In this document: in pieces, positions 30,099-38,652 of the stretch | Numbering within the stretch: the stretch's first letter is position 1 | Layout: each line of letters opens with the position of its first letter | Source: Mycolicibacterium xanthum | GTDB lineage: Bacteria > Actinomycetota > Actinomycetes > Mycobacteriales > Mycobacteriaceae | Reading direction: 5' to 3' | DNA: 40,055 bases | Assembly (NCBI RefSeq): GCF_019710635.1 | Contig: NZ_JAIFZS010000056.1 | Coordinates: forward strand, 1-40,055 | The notes under the pieces: generated by a model | The model's database searches: none | Seen by the model: the letters and a program-made list of their open reading frames with translations, nothing else | What the model was told of the DNA's origin: nothing | Position numbers and translations under genes: made by a program

Positions 30099-31373
30099 AT
30101 GCCCGCCGAAGCGGCCGCGCCACCACCCGCCAAGACCTCGGGCGGACATATCAGGCTGACCTCGCACAGCGGCGGCAGCGACGCTCCCGGCCTGCACTGG
30201 GGAGCCGCGACGGCGGCCGAGCGGGGCCCGGTGGTGGGCACCACCTCCACCCGGTCGCACCGCAACGTCATCGGGACCCACAGCGGCGCCTACGGCGTCT
30301 ACCGCGCGCTGGCGGTGGCAGCGGGCGCGCTGTCGCGCGAACACCGCGCCGACCTGACCAACACCACGCCGACCGACGTCATCGGACCGTATCCGCAGTG
30401 GGCCGACCCCGCGAGGATCGTCAGCCTCGATCCGTGGGGCGCGATGGTCGCCGACGTGTTCGCCGACCGGCTCGCCGCGGGCACCGACATCCGGCCCACC
30501 ATCGCGGTGACCAAGGCCCAGGTCATTCTTCCCGAGTTCGCCGACGCGATCGCCAGGGGTCGGCTGATCCCGGACGGGCGCGTGCTGCTCGACGCCGGGG
30601 CCGCCCAGGTCACCAAGGCGGCCATCGAGCCCGTCTGGCATCTGCCCGGGGTGGCCGAGCGCTTCGGCTGCAGCGAAACCGACCTGCGCAGAGCACTTTT
30701 CGAGGAGACCGGCGGCATGTACCCGGAGTTGGTCACCCGCTCGGACCTCGAGGTGTTCCTGCCCCCGATCGGCGGGCAGACCATCTACATCTTCGGCGCT
30801 CCCCGCGACCTCGCCGACCCTTCGGTCGAGCTGACCGCGCGGGTGCACGACGAGTGCAACGGCTCGGACGTCTTCGGTTCCGACATCTGCACCTGCCGGC
30901 CGTATCTGACCCACGCGATCGAGGAGTGCATCCAGGGTGCGCAACGCGGTGGTGTCGGTCTGGTCGCCTACTCGCGCAAGGAGGGTCGAGCGCTCGGCGA
31001 GGTGACCAAGTTCCTGGTGTACAACGCCCGTAAGCGTCAGGCCGGCGGCGACACCGCCGACCAGTACTTCGCCCGCACCGAGTGCGTCGCGGGAGTCCAG
31101 GACATGCGCTTCCAGGAACTGATGCCCGACGTGCTGCACTGGCTCGGCATCCGCCGGATCCACCGGCTGGTGTCGATGAGCAACATGAAGTACGACGCGA
31201 TCACCGGCTCGGGGATCGAGGTCGGCGAACGCGTGTCCATCCCCGACGAGCTGGTCCCCGCCGACGCGCAGGTGGAGATCGACGCCAAGACGGCCGCCGG
31301 CTACTACACACCCGGGGCGGTGCCCGATGCCGAGGAGCTGAAGAAGGCCAAGGGCAGGGGGCTGCACGGATGA
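30099..31373 (+). CDS. GTP cyclohydrolase II-like protein, URC1 type (uracil catabolism)
   Basis: A 424-residue protein whose C-terminal half is a GTP cyclohydrolase II fold. The three zinc cysteines are kept with the family spacing (Cys253, Cys264, Cys266 in DECNGSDVFGSDICTC), and so is the arginine region YSRKEGRALGE (RQEGRGIGL in RibA). It departs from RibA downstream, where NMKYDAITGSGIEV replaces the usual ending, and it carries an extra N-terminal region of about 200 residues, not DHBP synthase. This matches URC1 proteins of the uracil-degradation pathway, thought to open the pyrimidine ring after uracil becomes UMP. It overlaps the DUF1688 gene by four bases. Riboflavin synthesis is unlikely, as no rib genes are near. 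Confidence 0.85.
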   Translation: MPAEAAAPPPAKTSGGHIRLTSHSGGSDAPGLHWGAATAAERGPVVGTTSTRSHRNVIGTHSGAYGVYRALAVAAGALSREHRADLTNTTPTDVIGPYPQWADPARIVSLDPWGAMVADVFADRLAAGTDIRPTIAVTKAQVILPEFADAIARGRLIPDGRVLLDAGAAQVTKAAIEPVWHLPGVAERFGCSETDLRRALFEETGGMYPELVTRSDLEVFLPPIGGQTIYIFGAPRDLADPSVELTARVHDECNGSDVFGSDICTCRPYLTHAIEECIQGAQRGGVGLVAYSRKEGRALGEVTKFLVYNARKRQAGGDTADQYFARTECVAGVQDMRFQELMPDVLHWLGIRRIHRLVSMSNMKYDAITGSGIEVGERVSIPDELVPADAQVEIDAKTAAGYYTPGAVPDAEELKKAKGRGLHG

Positions 31374-32650
31374 CGTTGCCGTCCGGAGCCGTCGACGCGG
31401 GCGCCGATCCCCGGGCCGCCGACCCGGCCGCGGCGGTGGCGCTGCTCTCGACCACCGGCGCGGTGCGCCGGCGGGCGTCACAGCTGCTCACCCGGGCGGC
31501 AGCCGGCGAGTCCCGGTGGTTCAGCGTGCACGACGACGGATTGCAGGCCGCCGCCGACCAGGTCGCTGCGGTCACCAAGGCGAGGTTCCCCGACCTCGAC
31601 ATCCGCTATCACAGCCGATGGCGCCACTTCGAGGCCGGCGGCGTGGACCGGCGCGCCGAACTCGAGGCCCGGCTGGCGGCCGCCGGGCCGCGCGAGCGGG
31701 CCCGGGCGATGATCGACCTGACCGTCATCAGCGTCCTGCTCGACGCCGGCGCGGGTGCGCACTGGGGTTTCGTCGAGGACCACGGCGGCTCGACCGCCCG
31801 GTTCACCCGGTCCGAGGGCCTGGCGGTCGCCAGCTTCCACGGCTTCGTCGCAGGCGCCTTCTCCAGCGACTCGGCGCACCCCCTGCAGGTGGACGCGGCG
31901 GCGTTGCGCACGTTGACCGAGGGCCGGGTGGCTGCCGTGCTGCAGGTGACACCGCAGAACCCACTGGTCGGCCTGGCCGGGCGCGTGCAGCTGCTGCGCC
32001 GCCTCGGCGCCGCACTGTCCGCGCATCCCGAGGTGTACGGAGGCTCGGGGCGCCCCGGCGGCCTGTTCGACGCGCTGGTGCCGGCCGGGGGATCCGAGGG
32101 TGCCGTCGACGCCCACGACATCCTCGCCCACCTGCTGGCGACGCTGTCGCCGATCTGGTTGTCCGACAACGCCATCGACGGTCGCCCGCTCGGCGACTGC
32201 TGGCGTCACGACGCGGTCACGGGTCCCGGGCTGACCGCGGGCTGGATGCCACTGCACAAGCTGTCGCAGTGGCTGACCTACTCGTTGCTCGAACCGTTCC
32301 GGTGGAACGGGGTGCAGGTGTCGGGCGTGGACGCGCTGACCGGGCTGCCCGAATACCGCAACGGCGGCCTGCTGCTCGACAGTGGGGCGCTGCGCCTGCG
32401 CGACCCCGGTGACACGGCCCGGACCTGGACACCGGCCGACGAACTGGTGGTGGAGTGGCGCGCGCTGACCGTGGCGCTGCTCGACGAGCTGGCCCCCCTG
32501 GTGCGCGCCCGGCTCGGGCCCGGGGCCGCCGCATTGCCGCTGGCCTGCGTGCTGGAGGGCGGGACCTGGGAGGCGGGCCGCGCGTCGGCGCGCCGGCTGC
32601 GCGACGGGTTGCCCCCGCTGTCGATCGTCAGCGACGGCACGGTCTTCTAG
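31370..32650 (+). CDS. DUF1688 protein, URC4 type (uracil catabolism)
   Basis: A 426-residue DUF1688 (URC4/Urg3) protein. Diagnostic regions include AVRRRASQLLTRAAAGESRWFSVHD, YHSRWRHFEAGGVDRRAELEA, DLTVISVLLDAGAGAHWGFVE, EGLAVASFHGFVAGAFSSD and WMPLHKLSQWLTYSLLEPF. In the yeast Lachancea kluyveri, urc4 mutants accumulate ribosylurea, so URC4 is placed at the step that splits the ring-opened product to urea and sugar phosphate. The ATG overlaps the URC1 stop (ATGA), giving tight translational coupling, and upp follows by 19 bp. Expected to be cytosolic. The mechanism remains undescribed for bacteria as far as I know. Confidence 0.9.
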   Translation: MTLPSGAVDAGADPRAADPAAAVALLSTTGAVRRRASQLLTRAAAGESRWFSVHDDGLQAAADQVAAVTKARFPDLDIRYHSRWRHFEAGGVDRRAELEARLAAAGPRERARAMIDLTVISVLLDAGAGAHWGFVEDHGGSTARFTRSEGLAVASFHGFVAGAFSSDSAHPLQVDAAALRTLTEGRVAAVLQVTPQNPLVGLAGRVQLLRRLGAALSAHPEVYGGSGRPGGLFDALVPAGGSEGAVDAHDILAHLLATLSPIWLSDNAIDGRPLGDCWRHDAVTGPGLTAGWMPLHKLSQWLTYSLLEPFRWNGVQVSGVDALTGLPEYRNGGLLLDSGALRLRDPGDTARTWTPADELVVEWRALTVALLDELAPLVRARLGPGAAALPLACVLEGGTWEAGRASARRLRDGLPPLSIVSDGTVF

Positions 32651-32669
32651 GACGGCTTTCAGGACGGCT

Positions 32670-33329
32670 ATGACACAGCACATGACACCCGGGACGGCGG
32701 TGGGCGGCGTTCATCTCGTCGACCATCCGCTGGTCCAGCACAAGATCACGCTGATGCGTCGGAAGGACGCCTCCACCAACAGTTTCCGACGCCTGGTCCA
32801 CGAGGTCTCGGCGCTGATGGCCTACGAGGTGCTGCGCGACGTCGGTATGCACGAGGTCGAGGTGCAGACGCCGCTGGAACGCACCACCGGCAACGTCATC
32901 GACGGCAAGAAGCTGGTGTTCGCGTCGATCCTGCGGGCCGGGACCGGAATCCTCGACGGCATGCTCGAGGTGGTGCCGTCGGCCCGGGTCGGCCACATCG
33001 GCCTGTACCGAGATCCGAAAACGTTTGTCGTCGTGGAGTATTACTTCAAGATGCCCAGCGATCTGCACGAGCGCGACGTGGTGGTGGTGGACCCGATGCT
33101 GGCCACCGGGCACTCGGCCATCGCGGCGGTGGACCGGATCCGGGAGTACCGGCCCAAGTCGCTGAAGTTCGTCTGCCTGCTGACCTGCCCGGAGGGGCTG
33201 GCCGCGATGGGGCGCGCGCACCCCGACGTGCCGGTCTACACCGCCGCCGTCGACCGTCAGCTCGACGAGCACGGCTACATCCTGCCCGGCCTCGGCGACG
33301 TCGGCGACCGCATCTTCGGCACCAAATAA
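32670..33329 (+). CDS. upp: Uracil phosphoribosyltransferase
   Basis: A 219-residue phosphoribosyltransferase that makes UMP from uracil and PRPP. The PRPP-binding motif VVVDPMLATGHSA is at about residues 131-143, and the uracil-binding C-terminal GLGDVGDRIFGT is intact. Other family blocks: HPLVQHKITLMRRKDAST, SILRAGTGILDGML and KMPSDLHERDVVVVDP. It starts at ATG 32670, 19 bp after the DUF1688 stop. As the third gene of the URC unit it would supply UMP to the ring-opening step, the role of URC6 in yeast, while also serving salvage. Confidence 0.96.
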   Translation: MTQHMTPGTAVGGVHLVDHPLVQHKITLMRRKDASTNSFRRLVHEVSALMAYEVLRDVGMHEVEVQTPLERTTGNVIDGKKLVFASILRAGTGILDGMLEVVPSARVGHIGLYRDPKTFVVVEYYFKMPSDLHERDVVVVDPMLATGHSAIAAVDRIREYRPKSLKFVCLLTCPEGLAAMGRAHPDVPVYTAAVDRQLDEHGYILPGLGDVGDRIFGTK

Positions 33330-33368
33330 TTCCCACCGGAGTGGCACCCAACGGACAGCCACGCGCCG

Positions 33369-33379
33369 TAGTGTGAGTT
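33369..33379 (+). promoter_or_regulatory. Leaderless-type promoter of the isocitrate lyase gene
   Basis: TAGTGT at 33369-33374 lies five bases before the ATG at 33380. There is no ribosome site. Confidence 0.45.
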
Positions 33380-35668
33380 ATGGCCATCATCGAAGCTGAC
33401 CTTCAGCCGCAGACGCCGTTCGAACGCGACGTCGTCGAGACGCAACGTTATTTCGACAGCCCTCGCTTCGAGGGCATCATCCGCCTGTACACGGCGCGTC
33501 AGGTCGCCGAGCAGCGTGGCACCATTCCGTCGGACTATCCGATCGCCCGGGAAGCCGCCACCGCATTCCATCCGCACCTGCGCGAGCTGTTCGCCAAGAG
33601 CAAGAGCATCACCACGTTCGGCCCGTACTCCCCCGGCCAGGCCGTCGTGATGAAGCGGATGGGCATCGAGGGGATCTACCTCGGCGGCTGGGCGACCTCG
33701 GCCAAGGGCTCGATCAGCGAGGACCCCGGCCCCGACCTGGCCAGCTATCCGCTGAGCCAGGTTCCCGAGGAGGCCGCGGGGCTGGTGCGTGCGCTGCTGA
33801 CCGCCGACCGCAACCAGCAGTACCTGCGGCTGAAGATGACCCCCGAACAACAGAGCGCGGCCCCCGAATACGACTACCGCCCGTTCATCATCGCCGACGC
33901 CGACACCGGTCACGGCGGTGATCCCCATGTGCGCAACCTGATCCGCCGGTTCGTCGAGGCCGGCGTCCCGGGCTACCACATCGAGGATCAACGCCCCGGC
34001 ACCAAGAAATGCGGCCACCAGGGCGGCAAGGTGCTGGTGCCCTCCGACGAGCAGATAAAGCGGCTCAACACCGCCAGGTTCCAGCTCGACATCATGCGGG
34101 TGCCCGGCATCATCGTGGCCCGCACCGACGCCGAGGCGGCCAACCTGATCGACGGCCGGTCCGACGAACGCGACCAGCCGTTCCTGCTCGGTGCCACCAA
34201 CTTGAAGATCCCGCCGTACAAGGCCTGCTTCCTGGCGATGATGCGCCGCTTCCACGATCAGGGCGTGACCGAGCTCAACGGCCATCTGCTCTACGCGCTG
34301 CCCGAGGGTGAGTACGCCGCGGCCGAGGCCTGGCTGGACCGGCAGGGTCTGCTGGAGCTGATCGACCGGACCGCCGCGGGCTGGCAGGACGGCACCGAAT
34401 CCTCGGTCGACGCGGCCTTCGACAAGGTGGAGTCCAGGTTCGTCGACCTCTGGCAGGACGACGCCGGTCTGGACACCTACGGCGGCGCGGTCGCCGATCT
34501 GCTCGGATTCCGTGAGCGCGAGGGCGAGCCGTCGGCGATGAGCGTGGCCGAATGGAAGACGTTCGCCGAGCGCGCGCCGCTGTACACGGCCCGGGCGAGG
34601 GCCAAGGAACTGGGCGCCGACGTGGCGTGGGACTGCGAGCGGGCCAAGACGCCCGAGGGGTACTACCAGGTTCGCGGCGGCATTCCGTACGCGATCGCCA
34701 AGTCCCTGGCCGCCGCCCCGTTCGCGGATCTGCTCTGGATGGAGACCAAGACCGCCGACCTGGCCGACGCCAAGCAGTTCGCCGACGCGGTGCACGCCGT
34801 CTACCCGGACAAGATGCTCGCCTACAACCTCTCGCCGTCGTTCAACTGGGACACCACCGGGATGACCGACGAGGAGATGCGGGCCTTCCCCGAGGAACTC
34901 GGCAAGATGGGCTTCGTCTTCAACTTCATCACCTACGGCGGTCACCAGGTGGACGGCGTCGCGTCCGAGGAGTTCGCCACCTCGCTGCGTCAGGAGGGGA
35001 TGCTGGCGCTGGCCCGGCTGCAGCGCAAGATGCGACTGGTGGAATCCCCGTACCGCACCCCGCAGACCCTGGTCGGCGGTCCGCGCAGCGACGCCGCGCT
35101 GGCCGCGTCATCGGGGCGCACCGCCACCACCAAATCGATGGGCAAGGGATCCACCCAGCACCAGCACCTGGTGCAGACCGAGGTGCCCAAGAAGCTGCTG
35201 GAGGACTGGCTGGCGCTGTGGAGCGAGCACTACGAGATCCCGGAGCGGCTGCGGGTGCAGCTGCGCCCCCGGCGGGCCGGCTCCGACGTACTCGACCTCG
35301 GCATCTACGGCGACGGCGAGGAGCCGCTGGCCAACGCCGTGGTCGACCCGATCAAGGACCGGCACGGCCGCAGCATCCTGACCGTGCGCGACCAGAACAC
35401 CTTCGCCCCGCAGCTGCGGCAGAAGCGGCTGATGGACCTGATCCATCTCTGGCTGATCCACCGCTTCAAGGCCGAGATCGTCTACTACGTGACGCCCACC
35501 GAGGACAACATCTATCAAACCGACAAGATGAAGGCGCACGGCATCTTCAGCGACGTCTACCAGGAGGTCGGCGAGATCATCGTCGCCGACGTGAACCAGG
35601 AGCGGATCGACGAGCTACTGGCGCCCGACCGTGCGGCGCTTACGCGGCTGATCAAGAAGGAAGACTAG
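33380..35668 (+). CDS. aceA: Isocitrate lyase, long ICL2 type
   Basis: A 762-residue enzyme splitting isocitrate to glyoxylate and succinate, the entry to the glyoxylate shunt, and in mycobacteria also acting on methylisocitrate. It matches the long ICL2 form (M. tuberculosis AceA2, about 766) rather than the 428-residue ICL1. The catalytic loop KKCGH is at residues 209-213. IIADADTGHGGDPHV, GYHIEDQRPGTKKCGHQGGK and IVARTDAEAANLI are conserved, as is the C-terminal ICL2-specific part (YYVTPTEDNIYQTDKMKAHGIFSDV). It starts at ATG 33380 just after TAGTGT, a likely separate promoter from the URC operon upstream. Confidence 0.95.
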   Translation: MAIIEADLQPQTPFERDVVETQRYFDSPRFEGIIRLYTARQVAEQRGTIPSDYPIAREAATAFHPHLRELFAKSKSITTFGPYSPGQAVVMKRMGIEGIYLGGWATSAKGSISEDPGPDLASYPLSQVPEEAAGLVRALLTADRNQQYLRLKMTPEQQSAAPEYDYRPFIIADADTGHGGDPHVRNLIRRFVEAGVPGYHIEDQRPGTKKCGHQGGKVLVPSDEQIKRLNTARFQLDIMRVPGIIVARTDAEAANLIDGRSDERDQPFLLGATNLKIPPYKACFLAMMRRFHDQGVTELNGHLLYALPEGEYAAAEAWLDRQGLLELIDRTAAGWQDGTESSVDAAFDKVESRFVDLWQDDAGLDTYGGAVADLLGFREREGEPSAMSVAEWKTFAERAPLYTARARAKELGADVAWDCERAKTPEGYYQVRGGIPYAIAKSLAAAPFADLLWMETKTADLADAKQFADAVHAVYPDKMLAYNLSPSFNWDTTGMTDEEMRAFPEELGKMGFVFNFITYGGHQVDGVASEEFATSLRQEGMLALARLQRKMRLVESPYRTPQTLVGGPRSDAALAASSGRTATTKSMGKGSTQHQHLVQTEVPKKLLEDWLALWSEHYEIPERLRVQLRPRRAGSDVLDLGIYGDGEEPLANAVVDPIKDRHGRSILTVRDQNTFAPQLRQKRLMDLIHLWLIHRFKAEIVYYVTPTEDNIYQTDKMKAHGIFSDVYQEVGEIIVADVNQERIDELLAPDRAALTRLIKKED

Positions 35669-35690
35669 GACGGGGCGCGGCGCGGCACGT

Positions 35691-36470
35691 TCAACGGGCC
35701 GCGGCCGCGCGCCGGAGCAACTCGCGCCAACGCGCGACGGTCGCGGGATCCTGGACGGCGAACCGCCGCAGCCGGGCCGGATCGGGCGCGGCGGGCATCG
35801 GTGCCGCGGGCAGGAAGCCGTCGACGGGTAGCAGCGACCGGGCGGCGGAGACGACGTCGGCGTCGGCCAGCCAGTCGGGCACCGGACCACAGCCGAACCG
35901 CAGGGTGGGCAGCGCCGCGGCGAGGGCCACATCGGCGGCCAGCCCGATGCTGGTGGCGCCGGTGAAAGTGACCAGCGACGGCAGACCGATCCGCTCCGCC
36001 CGGCGTAGCGCCCGGCGTACTCCCCCGAGCGCGCCACAGCGCAGCACGGCGACGTCGGCGCAATCCGGGTCGGTGGCCAGCAGCGCGGCATCCGCGGCGA
36101 TCGGCACCCCGACGCGTCGCCGGACCGCCTTGACGTCCCCGGCCCGTCCGGTCAGCTCGACCAGCTCGACCGCCGCGGGATCCAACCGTCCGATCGCGGC
36201 GACGGCGGTGTCGACGTCACCGACGTCGACGACCGGCCGCCGGCCGCCGTCGCCGACCGGGACCCGGCCGCGCACCGCGTCCGGCCAGCCGACGGTGCTC
36301 GGCTCCATCGCCGCGGTGAGCCACCGTGCGGCCAGTGCGTCGTCGGCGTCGGGGGGCGGGCTGAACTCGCCCCAGCCCTGGGGGCCCTCCACGAGCACGC
36401 CCTCCCGAACGCCTCGTGCGGTCGGTATGGCGAAGACCGGGGCGTCGTCGAAGTCGATGAGTGTTCTCAC
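35691..36470 (-). CDS. MenC-like enolase-superfamily protein lacking catalytic residues
   Basis: A 259-residue relative of o-succinylbenzoate synthase (MenC, menaquinone pathway; about 326 residues in M. tuberculosis). Shared parts are VREGVLVEGPQGWGEFSPP near the N terminus, RRRVGVPIAAD and the C-terminal DGFLPAAP...PDPARLRRF. The barrel section that should contain the KxK catalytic pair, the first metal aspartate (DANGGW) and the metal glutamate (EQP) is missing. The third metal site reads AADAAL instead of AADES, and the second catalytic lysine is Arg144. The gene is intact, so it looks like a pseudoenzyme rather than a broken gene. GTG start at 36470; its end converges on the isocitrate lyase stop. 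Confidence 0.8.
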   Translation of the reverse strand: MRTLIDFDDAPVFAIPTARGVREGVLVEGPQGWGEFSPPPDADDALAARWLTAAMEPSTVGWPDAVRGRVPVGDGGRRPVVDVGDVDTAVAAIGRLDPAAVELVELTGRAGDVKAVRRRVGVPIAADAALLATDPDCADVAVLRCGALGGVRRALRRAERIGLPSLVTFTGATSIGLAADVALAAALPTLRFGCGPVPDWLADADVVSAARSLLPVDGFLPAAPMPAAPDPARLRRFAVQDPATVARWRELLRRAAAAR

Positions 36471-36516
36471 TGACCGACAACGGTATCGGAGGGGCGTCGG
36501 AGGTATCTCGACCGTC

Positions 36517-36529
36517 TACCCTGTACGCC
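36517..36529 (+). promoter_or_regulatory. Leaderless-type promoter of the amidotransferase gene
   Basis: TACCCT at 36517-36522 lies seven bases before the GTG at 36530. The divergent MenC-like gene has TACCGT (minus strand, 36480-36485) nine bases before its GTG. Confidence 0.5.
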
Positions 36530-37273
36530 GTGCCCGATGCCCCGTTCCTGCTGTTGTCGATCCGTGGCGAGGACGAAGCCGCCGACGATGAGTACCAGGC
36601 CATGATGCGGTTCGCCGGCCTCGACGAGGGCGGTATGCACCGGATCCGGTTGACCCACCGGGCGTTGGGGGACGTCGACCTGACGCGGTGGTCGGGCATC
36701 GTCCTGGGCGGCGGCCCGTACAACGTCAGTGACGAACAGGACGCGAAGTCCGCCATCCAGCGTCGCGTCGAGTCGGAGCTGGCGGAACTGCTCGCCGCGG
36801 TGATCGAACGCGACTTCCCGTTCCTCGGATGTTGTTACGGCGTAGGAACTCTCGGCAGCGCAGTGGGGGCGGTGGTGGACCGGGCCCACAGCGAGCCGGT
36901 CGGTGCGGTCATGGTGGAGCTCACCGCCGAGGGGCGCAGTGATCCACTGTTCGCGGGACTGCCGGACACGTTCGACGCGTTCGGCGGCCACAAGGAGGCC
37001 GCGTCGTGGCTGCCCCCGAGCGCCGTCCGGCTGGCCACCTCACCGGCCTGCCCCGTGCAGGCCTTTCGGGTCGGCGCCAACGTGTATGCCACCCAGTTCC
37101 ACCCCGAACTCGACGTCAACGGCATCTGCACCCGAATCGACGTCTACAAGAACCACGGGTACTTCGCCCCCGAGACCGCCGAATCACTCAAAGAGGATGC
37201 GCGGCAACGGGACGTGACACATCCGACGGCGATCATGCGCACGTTCGCGCAACGCTACACCCGCCCGCGGTAG
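36530..37273 (+). CDS. Class I glutamine amidotransferase (GMP synthase-like)
   Basis: A 247-residue stand-alone glutaminase domain. The catalytic cysteine lies in FLGCCYGVGTLG and the histidine-glutamate pair in QFHPELD, with VLGGGPYNVSD earlier. Stand-alone domains of this type are often called GMP synthase-like or GATase1-like; many donate ammonia from glutamine or act on gamma-glutamyl compounds. No synthetase partner is adjacent, so the acceptor is unknown. The GTG at 36530 was chosen from the -10 spacing. The 3' end meets the glbN stop within seven bases. Confidence 0.88.
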   Translation: MPDAPFLLLSIRGEDEAADDEYQAMMRFAGLDEGGMHRIRLTHRALGDVDLTRWSGIVLGGGPYNVSDEQDAKSAIQRRVESELAELLAAVIERDFPFLGCCYGVGTLGSAVGAVVDRAHSEPVGAVMVELTAEGRSDPLFAGLPDTFDAFGGHKEAASWLPPSAVRLATSPACPVQAFRVGANVYATQFHPELDVNGICTRIDVYKNHGYFAPETAESLKEDARQRDVTHPTAIMRTFAQRYTRPR

Positions 37274-37279
37274 CCGGGC

Positions 37280-37651
37280 TCAGCTGGCGCGGGCGGCCGG
37301 GTCCGGCGCGATCTCGTCCTTCAGCGGAGCCAGTTTCGCGCCGATCGCATCGATCGTCGCGTCGGCCACCCCGAGGTCGGAAAGGGTTGCCGCCAAGTGG
37401 CCGACTACCAGGTCGAAGTGCGCCGGGGCGATGTCGAAGGGCGCGTGGGCATCGGCCATCGACCGGCCCAGATAGGGTTCGGGGCCGCCGATCGCCGCGG
37501 CGATGAACGCGCGCTGATGGCCCTTGAGCTGCTTGAGGTCGATGCCGTCGAAGTACGGTGCCAGTTCCGGGTCGGACAGCACGCGGCGGTAGAAGTCGTC
37601 GACGGCCGCGGTGACTGCCGGCGGGCCGCCGATCTGATCGAAGATGCTCAT
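37280..37651 (-). CDS. glbN: Group I truncated haemoglobin
   Basis: A 123-residue 2-over-2 globin close to M. tuberculosis trHbN (GlbN), which detoxifies nitric oxide with oxygen. Landmarks: IGGPPAVTAAVDDFYRRVL (B10 tyrosine), GHQRAFIAAAIGGPEPYLGR and the proximal histidine in IAPAHFDLVVGHL. It lacks the positively charged N-terminal extension of the M. tuberculosis protein. Start at ATG 37651, with GAGG nine bases upstream. The Tn3-family remnant begins 107 bp upstream, so the native promoter may be shortened or replaced. Confidence 0.95.
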   Translation of the reverse strand: MSIFDQIGGPPAVTAAVDDFYRRVLSDPELAPYFDGIDLKQLKGHQRAFIAAAIGGPEPYLGRSMADAHAPFDIAPAHFDLVVGHLAATLSDLGVADATIDAIGAKLAPLKDEIAPDPAARAS

Positions 37652-37707
37652 GGCGCAAGCCTCGGCGACGTTGGTAACGGGCGGCGCCGCGCCGTTTGCC
37701 GAACGCG

Positions 37708-38547
37708 TTAACGTGTGCTCACCGGCGGCAGCTGCGCGCGGTGAGTTCTTCGTTCAGGGGGTCGGCTTGGTAACGGAACGATTCTGGGTGTTTTGAGCGG
37801 GTCATGCCGGAGTGCGTAGGGTCGGCGGCCTTCTCGGCGAAGTTCGGCATCGCTGTCGAAGGAGTAGGTGCCGTAGAAGTTGATGTGGTCGTGTTGCGCG
37901 GGGGTCAGGTGCGCGGCCAGTTCGTCAGTGGCCGGTAGGGCCTCGCGGCGAAGCGCGTCAAGTGCGTCTGCGAGGTAGGTGGTGGTCCAGAGCACGCAGG
38001 CGTTGGTGATCAGGGTCAGGCATTGGGCTTGGTCAACCTGGTCATCGAGGTGGCGACGGTGGACATGGCCTTGATGTGCGAAGAACAGGTTCCGGCGCAA
38101 TGCGTGCAGGCTCTCGCCTTTGTTGAGCAGCCGGCGTACCCGCCGACGGAGTTCTTCGTCGGCGACGTAGCGGCAGATGTATAGGGTGCGAACGAGGCGT
38201 CCATACTCGTGTAACGCCTTGGCGAGGCTGCTTCGTCGGCTGCTGGCAGGCAGTTTGGCAATGAGCAGGCTGGCGGTGGTGTGCCCAAACTTCATGGAAG
38301 CGACCAGCCGGAGCAAGTCATTCCAGTGCTCGGTGACGAGTTGGGTTTGGATCGGTTGGCCCGGTAGCGGTCCCGCGCGTGGATACCGGGTCCGCCGGGT
38401 GGCGGCCGGGCCGAGTCGGTAGAGCTGTAGTCGGCCGATGTCGCGGATGCGTGGGGAGAACTGCGGCCCGGCGAGGTTGAAGATCGCGAACGTGGCGAGG
38501 GTCTGACCGGCCTCGCTGCGGGATTCGCCGCCCGCAGCGTCTCGCAC
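37708..38547 (-). pseudogene. Tn3-family transposase (TnpA), C-terminal fragment
   Basis: Only the last quarter to third of a Tn3-type transposase (normally near 1000 residues) remains. The block AGPQFSPRIRDIGRLQLYRLGP begins the match; SMKFGHTTASLLIAKL, LLNKGESLHALRRNLFFAHQG (with the final catalytic glutamate) and LTPAQHDHINFYGTYSFD follow. The two earlier catalytic aspartates are lost, and no sensible start exists before 38547. The frame runs through the inverted repeat (37758-37795) and stops 50 bp into flanking DNA, adding foreign residues to the tail. Not functional alone. Confidence 0.88.
37758..37795 (+). repeat. Tn3-type terminal inverted repeat, left
   Basis: A 38-bp repeat pairing with 40018-40055. 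It has the GGGG start typical of Tn3-family ends and lies in the 3' end of the tnpA fragment, as in intact Tn3-like elements. Confidence 0.85.
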
Positions 38548-38652
38548 ATCACCGGCGACGCAGCCGGCTACTTTGGGCTACCCCTGGAGCGCACGGTGAT
38601 CGTTGGGTACTACAGGTTGCAGGTGTAGGCGCCGCGCTACCGATTGGTCGTG

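Noticed and set aside
38517..38628. Plus-strand frame reading HITGDAAGYFGLPLERT as a gene fragment
   Set aside because: No start, no recognised family and overlap with the tnpA fragment; too short to support.
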